Below, one piece after another: positions 31,565-41,101 of a stretch of 43,068 bases of DNA. Under the pieces are notes generated by a model that had not been told where the DNA came from, did no database searches, and saw only the letters and a program-made list of their open reading frames with translations. Made by a program: the position numbers and the translations under genes. The DNA comes from Micromonospora sp. ALFpr18c (lineage in GTDB: Bacteria > Actinomycetota > Actinomycetes > Mycobacteriales > Micromonosporaceae): positions 1 to 43,068 of the forward strand of contig NZ_WBKR01000026.1 in NCBI RefSeq assembly GCF_008868155.1. The letters run 5' to 3'. The number at the start of each line of letters is the position of its first letter. Positions within the stretch are counted from its first letter, which is position 1.

Positions 31565-33076
31565 TCACCGAGCCGGCACGTCCCGCAGCGCGGCGGCCAG
31601 CAGAGCCACACCCTCGGTGATCCGGGCGGCGGGCAGCGCCGCGTACCCGATCAGGAAAGTCGGTGCGGTCGGGGGCCGGGTGACGAAGTAGCCCGACGCC
31701 GGGTAAACCCGGACGCCGTGCGCCGCGGCGGCGCGCACGATCTCCGCCTCGTCGGCGTCGGGCGCGCCGGCGAAGGTGACCAGCACGTGCAGTCCGGCCG
31801 CCGTGCCGGAGACGCGCACCCCCGCGCCGAACTGCTCGTCCAGCGACTCCAACAGCCGGGCGCGCCGCTGCCGGTAGAGGCGGTCCATCCGGCCGATGTG
31901 CCGGGCGTACGCGCCGGAGGCGATGAACTCGGCCAACGCCTCCTGGGTCAGCGTCGGCGTCAGCCGGTCGGTGATCCACTTGACCCCGAGGAACGGCCGG
32001 ACGAGGTGCGGCGGCAACACCGCGTAGCCGATGCGCAGGGAGGGGAACAGGGTCTTGCTGAAGCTGCCGACGTAGACCACGTCCGCGTCCTGCGGGTCGG
32101 CGGCCAGCGACGGCAGCCGCTTTTCGACGAAGGTGAACTCGTTGTGGTAGTCGTCCTCCAGCACCGTGGCCGCGTGTTCGCGGGCCCAGCACAGCAGCGC
32201 TCGTCGACGCCGGTCGGACATGATGAACCCGGTCGGAAACTGGTGCGACGGGGTGACGTAGACCAGACGGACCCGGGCCGGATCGAGGCCGTGCGCGCGG
32301 ACCCGGCAGTCGATCTCGTCGACCCGCAGGCCCTCCTCGTCGACCGGCACCGGCACCACGGCGGCCCGCGAGTAGCCGAAGATCTGCCGCAGCACCGTGT
32401 GGCTCGGATCCTCGATGACCACCACGTCGTCGGGCCCGACGAGCAGCCGGACCAGGATGTCCATGGCCTGGGTGGCGCCGCTGGTCACCACCGTGTTCTC
32501 GGCGGGGGCGTCGAGCGCCCGGCTGCGCCGCACCAGCGCGGTGATCTGGGTACGCAACGACGCCGAACCCTCGGCCGGGCCGTAGCCCAGCGCCACCGCG
32601 TCGGCCCGGCCCACCGCGTCGGCGAGCGACTGCCGCCACCGGGCCACCGGGAAGCTGGCCAGCGCCGGAGTGCCGTGCCGGAAGTCGTACGTCCCGTCCG
32701 ATCGGTGCATCGGCGCCGGTTCCCACGGCTTCCACAACGCACTCCCGGCGTCGGTGGGCAGCGGGGGCTCGGGCCGCAGGTCCACGCGGGCGGCACGCCG
32801 GGCGGGTGGCGGGGCGTCGGTCAGGGTGGCGCTGACCCGCGTGCCGGATCCACGCCGCGAGCTGAGCACCCCGTTGGCCCGCAGCAGCTCGTAAGCCCGG
32901 GTCACCACCGTCCGCGAGACCCTGAGCTGGTGCGCCAGCTCGCGGCTGGGCGGCACCGGATCGCCGGGGCGCAGCCGACCGGCCCGCACGGATCCGCTGA
33001 TCTGGTCGCAGAGTTGCTGCTGCAACGGGACCGGACTGTCGCGGTCCAGTGTGACGAGAAGCTGGGACGAACTCAC
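31565..33076 (-). CDS. MocR/PdxR-type GntR regulator with aminotransferase domain
   Basis: 503 aa. Residues 10-80 form a GntR winged helix (PLQQQLCDQISGSVRAGRL, PPSRELAHQLRVSRTVVTRA) and residues 130-500 a fold-type I PLP domain with VVTSGATQAMDIL, LVYVTPSHQFPTGFIMS and the PLP-binding Lys in SFSKTLFPSLRIGY. MocR regulators sense PLP or an amino-acid-like effector and control nearby genes, often divergent ones. Here the 3' end meets the ATP-grasp/MFS ruin, so its former target may have been lost. Confidence 0.9.
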   Translation of the reverse strand: MSSSQLLVTLDRDSPVPLQQQLCDQISGSVRAGRLRPGDPVPPSRELAHQLRVSRTVVTRAYELLRANGVLSSRRGSGTRVSATLTDAPPPARRAARVDLRPEPPLPTDAGSALWKPWEPAPMHRSDGTYDFRHGTPALASFPVARWRQSLADAVGRADAVALGYGPAEGSASLRTQITALVRRSRALDAPAENTVVTSGATQAMDILVRLLVGPDDVVVIEDPSHTVLRQIFGYSRAAVVPVPVDEEGLRVDEIDCRVRAHGLDPARVRLVYVTPSHQFPTGFIMSDRRRRALLCWAREHAATVLEDDYHNEFTFVEKRLPSLAADPQDADVVYVGSFSKTLFPSLRIGYAVLPPHLVRPFLGVKWITDRLTPTLTQEALAEFIASGAYARHIGRMDRLYRQRRARLLESLDEQFGAGVRVSGTAAGLHVLVTFAGAPDADEAEIVRAAAAHGVRVYPASGYFVTRPPTAPTFLIGYAALPAARITEGVALLAAALRDVPAR

Positions 33077-33150
33077 CCGCGCACGCTCCCCGGATCGACG
33101 CCGGTGGCGAGTCTAGTCGCGCCGCCGTCCGGGGACGGCCCGGCCGTTCG

Positions 33151-34011
33151 TCACGTGGTGGTCTGTTGGAGCCGGTGTCCACGGCCTGTCGTGGGTAGGC
33201 CGGCCGAGGCCAGGAGCGCCAGCTTGTCGGCGTCGCTGGAGCCGGCGTCAGGGTGGTACACGACGAGCATCAGACTCTCGGCCCCGCCGATGCTGAGCCG
33301 TTCCCGGTTGAGGGTCAGCTCCCCGATCTGCGGGTGATTGATCCGCAGCGCCGTCCCGCTCTGTCCGCGTACCTCGTGGCGGGCCCACAGCTGGCGGAAC
33401 CGGGGGCTGGCCAGGGACAGCTCCCTGGTGATCTCGACGAACCGGGGATCGTCGACGTCGGTGCCGACGGACTGTCGCAGGTTCGCGACGAGGCACTCCG
33501 TGACGTCCTTCCAGTCCGGGTACAGAGCCTGCTCGGCCGGATCCAGGAAGAGGTCTCTGAGCTGGTTGCCCCCGACGGCGAGGCGCGACGAGAGCGCTTC
33601 GGCAAGGGCGTTCGAGGCCAGGATGTCGAAGTAGCGCCCCTCGATGAAGGCGGGCTGGACGAGGGAGTCCAGGAGCTTGAGCGCGCCGGGCGGCACGGTC
33701 TCCCGGCGCGGTCGGCGTCCGCGCTGCCGGGGGACCTCGGCGACCAGCGTCAGCAGGTGGGTCAGGTGGTCGTCGTCGAGGTGCAGCACACGAGCCAGCG
33801 ACTCGAGCACCTGCACGGACGGGTGCCGGTCACGGCCCCGCTCCAGGCGCAGGTAGTAGTCGGCGCTGATGCCGGCGAGCATGGCGACCTCCTCGCGCCG
33901 CAGCCCCGGCACACGCCGCACACCACCGTCGGGGATGCCCGCCTGCGCGGGCGTCACCAGTGCGCGCCGGGCACGCAGGTACGCGCCGAGGGCATTCGTC
34001 GTCCCGCTCAC
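33151..34011 (-). CDS. XRE-family regulator with MmyB-like ligand domain
   Basis: 286 aa from a GTG. It starts TTNALGAYLRARRALVTPAQ and carries the helix-turn-helix VPGLRREEVAMLAGISADYY with LRLERGRDRHPS, then the MmyB-like ligand-binding domain (DILASNALAEALSSRL, DWKDVTECLVANLRQSVGTD). Such regulators typically sit divergent from a short-chain dehydrogenase they control, as here, with 140 bp between. The family binds fatty-acid-like or small metabolites; the effector here is unknown. Confidence 0.9.
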   Translation of the reverse strand: MSGTTNALGAYLRARRALVTPAQAGIPDGGVRRVPGLRREEVAMLAGISADYYLRLERGRDRHPSVQVLESLARVLHLDDDHLTHLLTLVAEVPRQRGRRPRRETVPPGALKLLDSLVQPAFIEGRYFDILASNALAEALSSRLAVGGNQLRDLFLDPAEQALYPDWKDVTECLVANLRQSVGTDVDDPRFVEITRELSLASPRFRQLWARHEVRGQSGTALRINHPQIGELTLNRERLSIGGAESLMLVVYHPDAGSSDADKLALLASAGLPTTGRGHRLQQTTT

Positions 34012-34151
34012 GAGGCCAGCCTGACACTCCGTGGGGCGGACAGAGGGGGGTCTGTCACACCCCAGGCTGGACGGGGCTCTGGTTGCAACGAGGCGCCACG
34101 CATAGCTTTCGCAACGGCCCGGTCGGGCCACATATTTCGGGGAGGACACCC

Positions 34152-34838
34152 ATGACCGTCACTCTGATCACCGGGGCCAACAAGGGCATCGGGTTCGAGA
34201 CCGCCCGCCAACTACTGGAGCTGGGGCACGTCGTCTATCTCGGTGCGCGCGACGTCGAGCGGGGTGAGAAGGCCGCGGCAACGCTCGGCGCCCGATTCGT
34301 CCAGCTCGACGTGACCGACGACGCATCGGTGCGCGCCGCGCTGGCCACCATCGACGCGGCCGAGGGCCGGCTCGACGTCCTGGTGCACAACGCCGGCATC
34401 CTCGACACCGGAGTCGCCGACGGTCCCACGGCCCTGCGGATCTTCGACACCAACGCGGTGGGCATCGTGCGCGTCACCGAGGCGGCACTCCCTCTGCTGC
34501 GCAGATCCTCGAACCCGACGGTGGTGACCGTGTCGAGCAGCGCCGGGTCGTTCTGGGCGGTGAACAACCCGGACCGACCGGAGTTCCACCTGCCCACGCT
34601 GCTCTACTCCGCGTCCAAGTCGGCAGCCACCATGCTCACCGTCCAGTACGCCAAGTCCCAGCCGGGGATCAAGTTCAACGCCCTTGAGCCCGGCTTCACC
34701 GCCACCGACATGACCGCGGGGTTCGACGGCGGACGCTCCCCGCAGGAGAGCGCCCGGACCGTGGTGCGTCTGGCGACCCTCGACGTGGACGGCCCGACCG
34801 GCACCTTCCAGGACGAGGCCGGGGACTTGCCCTGGTAG
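34152..34838 (+). CDS. Short-chain dehydrogenase/reductase
   Basis: 228 aa with GGGGAGGAC before the ATG. Rossmann motifs TLITGANKGIGFETARQL, LDVLVHNAG and the catalytic YSASK (with SSSAGS supplying the Ser) are intact. It oxidises or reduces a hydroxyl/carbonyl with NAD(P). Its partner regulator reads away from it, suggesting induction by its own substrate or a related compound. The C-terminus (PTGTFQDEAGDLPW) is of normal length for this subfamily. Confidence 0.92.
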   Translation: MTVTLITGANKGIGFETARQLLELGHVVYLGARDVERGEKAAATLGARFVQLDVTDDASVRAALATIDAAEGRLDVLVHNAGILDTGVADGPTALRIFDTNAVGIVRVTEAALPLLRRSSNPTVVTVSSSAGSFWAVNNPDRPEFHLPTLLYSASKSAATMLTVQYAKSQPGIKFNALEPGFTATDMTAGFDGGRSPQESARTVVRLATLDVDGPTGTFQDEAGDLPW

Positions 34839-34857
34839 GGGAGCCGCAACGACCGGG

Positions 34858-34897
34858 CGATGCGCCGGCCACCCCTGCGGTGCGGGCCGGCGCATCG
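34858..34897. terminator. Bidirectional terminator between SDR and sigma genes
   Basis: A perfect 13-bp stem (CGATGCGCCGGCC with GGCCGGCGCATCG) and 14-base loop lies between two convergent genes. Confidence 0.75.
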
Positions 34898-34920
34898 GGA
34901 CCGGTCCCGGATGTGGCCGG

Positions 34921-36078
34921 TCAGCGGCGCCGGCTGGTGTTGAGCCGAGCGGCCTGACGGGTCAGGTGGTCGCGCTCGGCGAGGTTGGGGGCCTTGCGGG
35001 CCGCCTCGACGTACAACCGCGCCGCCGTCGCCAGGTCGCCGTCGCGCTCGTGCAGGTACGCGGCCACCGCCGTGTGGCGGGGCAGCGAGTCGTCCAGCGC
35101 CGCGAGCGCCGCCAGACCGGCGCGCGGTCCATCGGCCTCGCCGACGGCCACCGCGCGGTTGAGCCGTACGACCGGGTTGTCGGTCAGCCGCGCGAGCTCG
35201 TCGTACCACTCGACGATCTGCACCCAGTCGGTCTCCTCGGCGGTGGGCGCGTCGGCGTGGAGGGCGGCGATGGCGGCCTGCGCCTGGAACTCGCCCAGCC
35301 GGTCCCGGGCGAGGGCGGCCTGGAGGATCTGGACGCCTTCGGCGATCGACGCGGTGTCCCATCGGCGGCGGTCCTGCTCGGCGAGCGGCACGAGGCTGCC
35401 GTCCGGTGCGGTACGGGTGGCGCGCCGGGCGTGGTGCAGCAGCATGAGGGCGAGCAGCCCCGCCACCTCGGGATGGTCGATCGTGGCGGCGAGTTGCCGG
35501 GTGAGCCGGATGGCCTCGGCGGCGAGGTCGACCTCGCCGGAGTAGCCCTCGTTGAAGACCAGGTAGAGCACGCGCAGCACGGTGGCGACGTCGCCGGGCT
35601 GGTCGAACCGCACGCCGGAGACGGTGCGCTTGGCCCGACTGATGCGTTGCGCCATGGTCGCCTCGGGCACCAGGTAGGCGTGGGCGATCTGGCGCGTGGT
35701 CAGCCCGCCGACGGCGCGCAGCGTGAGCGCGACCGCCGACGACGGTGTCAGCGACGGGTGGGCGCACAGGAAGTAGAGCTGCAACGTGTCGTCCACGGTC
35801 GGCGCGGGCCCGGGTGCCGGCTCGTCGTCGACGAGGACCTCACGCCGTCGGCGGGCCGCGTCCGCCCGGGTCGCGTCGAGGAACCGGCGCCACGCCACGG
35901 TCACCAGCCACCCCTTCGGATCCCGCGGCATGTCGGTCGGCCAGACGCGGACCGCCTCGACCAGCGCGTCCTGCACGGCGTCCTCGGCCGCCGCGAAGTC
36001 GACTCCGCGGCGGCCGAGGATCCCGAGCACGCTCGGCGTGAGGCTCCGCAGCAGAGCCTCGTCCAGCTGTGCGGTCAT
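34921..36078 (-). CDS. ECF42-type RNA polymerase sigma factor
   Basis: 385 aa, twice the length of a simple ECF factor. Sigma region 2 is present as FAAAEDAVQDALVEAVRVWP with DPKGWLVTVAWRRFLDATRA, and region 4 as LTLRAVGGLTTRQIAHAYLV with PEATMAQRISRAK. The remaining about 200 residues are the helical DUF6596/TPR-like extension that defines ECF42 (LVFNEGYSGEVDLAAEAIRL, LARDRLGEFQAQAAIAALHA). It lacks a membrane anti-sigma partner; the DGPF/YCII gene overlaps its start by four bases (ATGA), the standard ECF42 arrangement. Its C-terminal extension is thought to control activity. Confidence 0.93.
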   Translation of the reverse strand: MTAQLDEALLRSLTPSVLGILGRRGVDFAAAEDAVQDALVEAVRVWPTDMPRDPKGWLVTVAWRRFLDATRADAARRRREVLVDDEPAPGPAPTVDDTLQLYFLCAHPSLTPSSAVALTLRAVGGLTTRQIAHAYLVPEATMAQRISRAKRTVSGVRFDQPGDVATVLRVLYLVFNEGYSGEVDLAAEAIRLTRQLAATIDHPEVAGLLALMLLHHARRATRTAPDGSLVPLAEQDRRRWDTASIAEGVQILQAALARDRLGEFQAQAAIAALHADAPTAEETDWVQIVEWYDELARLTDNPVVRLNRAVAVGEADGPRAGLAALAALDDSLPRHTAVAAYLHERDGDLATAARLYVEAARKAPNLAERDHLTRQAARLNTSRRR

Positions 36079-36482
36079 TCCGTGATGGTGGGCGGTTCGG
36101 TGAGGAACGGGCGCAGCTCGAGCCACTCGTGGATCGGCTTCCCGCCCGCCCCGGGGGCGGCCGACAGCTCCCCGGCCAATTCGACGGCCCGCTCGTACGT
36201 GTCGACGTCGATCACCATCCAGCCGGCGATGAGGTCCTTGGTCTCGGCGAACGGGCCGTCGGTGACCGGCGGGTTCCCCTCGCCGTCGTACCGGACGAAC
36301 GTCCCCTCCGGCGCCAGTGCCTGACCGTCGACGAACTCACCGGTCTGCTCGAGCCGGGCGGCGAAGTCGTTCATGTACTGGATGTGCGCCGAGATCTCCT
36401 CCGGCGTCCACTGGTCCATCGGCACGTCGTTCACCGCGGCCGGAGCGCCCCGGTAGTGCTTGAGCAGCAGGTACTTGGCCAT
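36075..36482 (-). CDS. YCII-related protein (DGPF family)
   Basis: 135 aa from an ATG with GAGGAGA upstream. The sequence MAKYLLLKHYRGAPAAVNDV is followed by MDQWTPEEISAHIQYMNDF and the family-naming TDGPFAETKDLIAGWMVIDV. It is the expected partner of ECF42 sigma factors, which transcribe DGPF genes and themselves; the biochemical role of DGPF proteins is not settled. It is the first gene of the two-gene operon. Confidence 0.93.
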   Translation of the reverse strand: MAKYLLLKHYRGAPAAVNDVPMDQWTPEEISAHIQYMNDFAARLEQTGEFVDGQALAPEGTFVRYDGEGNPPVTDGPFAETKDLIAGWMVIDVDTYERAVELAGELSAAPGAGGKPIHEWLELRPFLTEPPTITE

Positions 36483-36536
36483 CGTCTGTCTCTCCTCGGT
36501 GCGGCTGCGACCCATCCTGGTCGCGTTCACCTCGGG

Positions 36537-36563
36537 GACGGAGCCGGGGTCGAGATCTCGACA
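36537..36563 (-). promoter_or_regulatory. ECF42-type promoter of YCII-sigma operon
   Basis: On the minus strand TGTCGA (36558-36563) and CGTC (36537-36540) are separated by exactly 17 bases. From memory the ECF42 consensus is TGTCGA at -35 and CG(A/T)C at -10. It lies 55 bp before the YCII ATG and would let the sigma factor transcribe its own operon. Confidence 0.75.
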
Positions 36564-36594
36564 TGGCGGCGCGAACTTTTTCTGACACGTCTCT

Positions 36595-36620
36595 GGCGTG
36601 GCGGCCGGGGCCGCCACGCC
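36595..36620 (-). terminator. Terminator of xylanase gene
   Basis: A perfect 11-bp stem GGCGTGGCGGC/GCCGCCACGCC with loop CGGG, 31 bases after the stop codon of the leftward xylanase gene and just before the ECF42 promoter. Confidence 0.7.
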
Positions 36621-36650
36621 GGAGATGCGGTGTCCGAGGAATGCTTCAGG

Positions 36651-37878
<1,228 letters not shown>

Positions 37879-38057
37879 CATCGCGGCAACCTCGGCCCGA
37901 CGGAGGGGCACCCGGGGGAGTGTCGTCCATCCTGGTCAGTAATTGATCAGCGCTCGCGAGATCACCTCAGCGTCCCGATGGTCGGATCAAGATCCGAAGA
38001 GCTACCGCCGAAATTTTCCGGAGAAGTTCCGGACCGTCCGGCCGGACGTCCAGGAAT

Positions 38058-38180
38058 GCCGAACCGTTCGTCCTGAACGAGGGGCACCTCGCGGTGCCGA
38101 CCGGGCCGGGCATCGGGGTCGATCCGCTGCCGGAGGTGCTGGCCGAGTTCACGACCAGCACCGAGTGGCTGCCGCTCTGA
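38058..38180 (+). pseudogene. Enolase-superfamily (mandelate racemase-like), C-terminal remnant
   Basis: A 40-residue tail reads EPFVLNEGHLAVPTGPGIGV then DPLPEVLAEFTTSTEWLPL and a stop. It matches the usual end of mandelate racemase/muconate-lactonising enzymes, where PxGPGLGV is diagnostic. No start codon or catalytic barrel precedes it. Enzymes of this type include sugar-acid dehydratases, so a former pentose or uronate pathway next to the xylanase is possible. Confidence 0.65.
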
Positions 38181-38357
38181 GCGGTACGACGCACCGGTCG
38201 GCCGGGTGATGCGACGACACCATCGACGCTAGGCAGCCGCCCCGGCGGCGACGATCCCACCAGCTCGACGATCGGCGGTACAGCAGGCTGTACTTTCCGC
38301 GGCGGGCGCCGTCACCGGGGCGGTCGGTGGCCTATGTTGGCGCTGGAGGTGGGGTGG

Positions 38358-39584
38358 ATGGCGTACGTGTGGCGCCGCATCCGCGTCGTGGTCGACGCCA
38401 TCGAGCGCCTCGTCGGCGGGCTGGGCACCGCCGTGCTGGCGCTGGGCGCGCTGCTCTGGGCGCTGATCGTGGCGGTGGCCTGCCTGGCCGGGGTGGGGCT
38501 GCTGGCGGCGCCGGGCGCGCTGCGGGCGGTGCGCGCGGTGGCCGACCGGGAGCGCGCCCGGCTGTCCCGCCGGGGCACGCCGATCCCCGCACCGGGGCCG
38601 GTGCCGCTCGGGTTGCGCGCGGCGGTACGCGACCCGTTCGTCCGCCGGGACCTCGGCTGGGTCACGCTGCACGCGATCACCGGCCTGCTGTCCGGGCTGG
38701 TCGGCCTCGCGCTTCCGCTCTACGCCCTGCAGGACATCACGTTCCCGCTGTGGTACCGGCTGGTCCCACCCGAGGACGGCGCACCGGGCATGGGCTGGTG
38801 GCGCATCGAGAGCCTCTCCGAGGCGTTCGTGGTCGGGCTGGTCGGGCTGGGCTGGCTGGCCGCCGCGGTCGGGTTCAGCCCGGCCCTGGCCCGCGTGCAG
38901 GAGTGGCCGGGCCGGTGGCTGCTGCCTCCGCCGCCGGGGGTCGACCTGTCGCTGCGGGTCGCCGCGCTGACCGCCACCCGGGCCGCGGCGCTGGACGCGC
39001 ACGCGGTGGAGCTGCGCCGCATCGAGCGGTCGCTGCACGACGGCACCCAGAACCGGCTGGTCGCGGTCAACGTGCTGCTCGGCGCCGCGCGCCGGGCGGT
39101 ACGGCGCAACCCGGAGCGGGCCGACGAGATCCTCGGGCAGGCACAGGACGCGGCGGAACAGGCGCTCGGCGAACTGCGTACGGTGGTGCGCGGGATCCTG
39201 CCGCCCGTGCTGGACGACCGGGGCCTGGCCGGAGCGTTGGCGGGCCTGGCCGGCAGCTGTGCGGTGCCCTGCCGGCTGGAGGTGGACGTGGCGGTGCGCT
39301 GCGCGGCCTCGGTCGAGGCCACCGCGTACTTCGTGGTGGCCGAGGGGCTGACCAACGTGGTGCGGCACAGCGGTGCGAGCCAGGTGGACGTGACCGTGCG
39401 CCGTGAGCAGGGTCGGCTGCTGGTGACCGTGCGGGACGACGGGCACGGCGACGCCGACGAGGCCCGCGGCTCCGGGCTCACCGGCATCCGCCGGCGGGTC
39501 GAGGCGTACGACGGCCGGATGACGTTGACCAGCCCGCCCGGGGGCCCGACGAGGATGCACGTGGAGCTGCCATGCGGATCGTGA
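38358..39584 (+). CDS. Sensor histidine kinase, HisKA_3 (NarL type)
   Basis: 408 aa with GGAGGTGGGG before the ATG. The N-terminus has two to four hydrophobic segments (GTAVLALGALLWALIVAVAC and further ones near residues 100 and 170), a membrane sensor with little extracellular loop. His227 in IERSLHDGTQNRLVAVNVLL is the phosphorylated residue. The ATP-binding lobe has VVAEGLTNVVRHSGAS (N box) and DDGHGDADEARGSGLTGIRR (G boxes). It overlaps the regulator gene by 13 bp, so the two are made together. Targets are probably the downstream ABC genes. Confidence 0.93.
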   Translation: MAYVWRRIRVVVDAIERLVGGLGTAVLALGALLWALIVAVACLAGVGLLAAPGALRAVRAVADRERARLSRRGTPIPAPGPVPLGLRAAVRDPFVRRDLGWVTLHAITGLLSGLVGLALPLYALQDITFPLWYRLVPPEDGAPGMGWWRIESLSEAFVVGLVGLGWLAAAVGFSPALARVQEWPGRWLLPPPPGVDLSLRVAALTATRAAALDAHAVELRRIERSLHDGTQNRLVAVNVLLGAARRAVRRNPERADEILGQAQDAAEQALGELRTVVRGILPPVLDDRGLAGALAGLAGSCAVPCRLEVDVAVRCAASVEATAYFVVAEGLTNVVRHSGASQVDVTVRREQGRLLVTVRDDGHGDADEARGSGLTGIRRRVEAYDGRMTLTSPPGGPTRMHVELPCGS

Positions 39585-40228
39585 TCGCCGAGGATGACCC
39601 GCTGCTGCGCGAGGGACTGGCGCTGCTGCTGCGGGCGGAGGACCTGGATGTGGTGGCCACGGCGGGCACCCCGGGCGAGTTCCTGACCGCGGTCGACGCG
39701 CACGCGCCGGATGTGGCGATCGTGGACGTACGGATGCCACCGACCCACACCGACGAGGGCATCGTGGCGGCGGTGGAGGCCCGGCGGCGTCGACCCGGCC
39801 TCGCCGTGCTGGTCCTGTCGGCGTACGTGGAGCAGGCGTTCGCCACCGAGCTGTTCTCGGTCGGCGCCGCCGGGCTCGGTTATCTGTTGAAGGAACGGGT
39901 GGGCCGGGTCGAGGAGTTCCTCGCCGCGCTGCACCGGGTCGCCGACGGCGGCAGCGTGATCGACCCGGAGGTGGTGGCGCAGCTGCTCGCCCGCAACCGC
40001 CGGACGGACACGGCGCTGAGCGAGCTGTCGCCGCGTGAGCGCGAGGTGCTGGGGCTGATGGCCCAGGGGCTGGGCAACACGGCCATCGCCGAGCGGCTGT
40101 TCGTCACCGACGGCGCGGTGCACAAGCACATCCGCAGCATCTTCGCGAAGTTGCAGCTCCCGCCGGACGACCGTGCCGACCGCCGGGTCACCGCGGTGCT
40201 GCGCTACCTGGACGGCGGCCAGCGGTAG
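39572..40228 (+). CDS. LuxR-family response regulator
   Basis: 218 aa. The receiver domain starts MRIVIAEDDPLLREGLALLL, with Asp52 in AIVDVRMPP as phosphate acceptor and Lys in GYLLKERVG. The C-terminal helix-turn-helix is LSPREREVLGLMAQGLGNTA. It completes the two-component pair with the overlapping kinase and would activate or repress the ABC transporter 111 bp downstream. Unlike the truncated regulator at 13.2 kb, this one is whole. Confidence 0.95.
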   Translation: MRIVIAEDDPLLREGLALLLRAEDLDVVATAGTPGEFLTAVDAHAPDVAIVDVRMPPTHTDEGIVAAVEARRRRPGLAVLVLSAYVEQAFATELFSVGAAGLGYLLKERVGRVEEFLAALHRVADGGSVIDPEVVAQLLARNRRTDTALSELSPREREVLGLMAQGLGNTAIAERLFVTDGAVHKHIRSIFAKLQLPPDDRADRRVTAVLRYLDGGQR

Positions 40229-40339
40229 CGCCTGCTGTACCCGGACCTGGCAGCCCGCGGGATGGTCGCTGTTCTCCCAGCTCAATAGCGTTTCCGGTGC
40301 CCGCAGTTCCGGTCGCTGACAGGGAGAGAGGCCAGCAGA

Positions 40340-41101
40340 ATGCCCGACTATTCGGGACCATCCATCGACGCCGCCGTCCGCGTCGAACACCTCACCAGGG
40401 TGTACGAGGCCGGCCACACCCGGGTGACCGCGTTGGCCGGGGTGGACGCCGAGTTCGGTCGCGGCACCTTCACCGCGGTGATGGGGCCCTCCGGCTCCGG
40501 CAAGAGCACGCTCCTGCAGACCGCCGCCGGGCTGGACCGGCCCTCCGCGGGCCGCGTCCTCATCGGCGGCACCGACCTGTCGCGGCTGTCCGAGACCCGC
40601 CTCACCGAGCTGCGGCGCACCCGGATCGGGTTCGTGTTCCAGGCGTTCAATCTGATCGGCGCGCTCAGCGTCGAGGAGAACATCGTGCTGCCGCTGCGGT
40701 TGGCCGGCGTCCGTCCGGACCGCGCCTGGTTGACCCGGGTGGTCGAGCGGGTCGGGCTCACCGACCGGCTGCACGACCGGCCGGCCGCCCTGTCCGGCGG
40801 CCAGCAGCAGCGGGTGGCGATCGCCCGGGCGCTGGCCACCCGCCCCGAGGTGATCTTCTGTGACGAGCCCACCGGGGCACTCGACACGGGCACCGCGGCG
40901 GAGGTGTTGACGCTGCTGCGCGCGGTCGTCGACGAACACGGGCTGACCGTGGTGATGGTGACCCACGATCCGGTGGCCGCGTCGTACGCGGACCGCGTGC
41001 TCGTGTTGGCCGACGGCCGGATCGTCGCCGACCTGCCGCAGTTGGGGGCCGCCCGCATCGCCGAGCACCTGGCGTCGCTGGACCGGCGGGCCGTCCGATG
41101 A
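40340..41101 (+). CDS. ABC transporter ATP-binding protein (MacB/LolD type)
   Basis: 253 aa with GGGAGAGAGG upstream. Walker A GPSGSGKST (residues 49-57), Q-loop VFQAFNLIGALSVEENIV, signature LSGGQ (151-155) and Walker B VIFCDEPTGALD are all present, with THD as the H-loop. It belongs to the MacB/LolD-like group that works with FtsX-type permeases. Its stop overlaps the permease start (ATGA). Control by the preceding two-component system is typical for antibiotic or envelope-stress exporters. Confidence 0.95.
   Translation: MPDYSGPSIDAAVRVEHLTRVYEAGHTRVTALAGVDAEFGRGTFTAVMGPSGSGKSTLLQTAAGLDRPSAGRVLIGGTDLSRLSETRLTELRRTRIGFVFQAFNLIGALSVEENIVLPLRLAGVRPDRAWLTRVVERVGLTDRLHDRPAALSGGQQQRVAIARALATRPEVIFCDEPTGALDTGTAAEVLTLLRAVVDEHGLTVVMVTHDPVAASYADRVLVLADGRIVADLPQLGAARIAEHLASLDRRAVR

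Noticed and set aside
30195..31691. A single 498-aa protein from the ATP-grasp start
   Set aside because: Similarity to ATP-grasp enzymes ends near residue 335. The rest is out-of-frame transporter DNA and overlaps the MocR gene.
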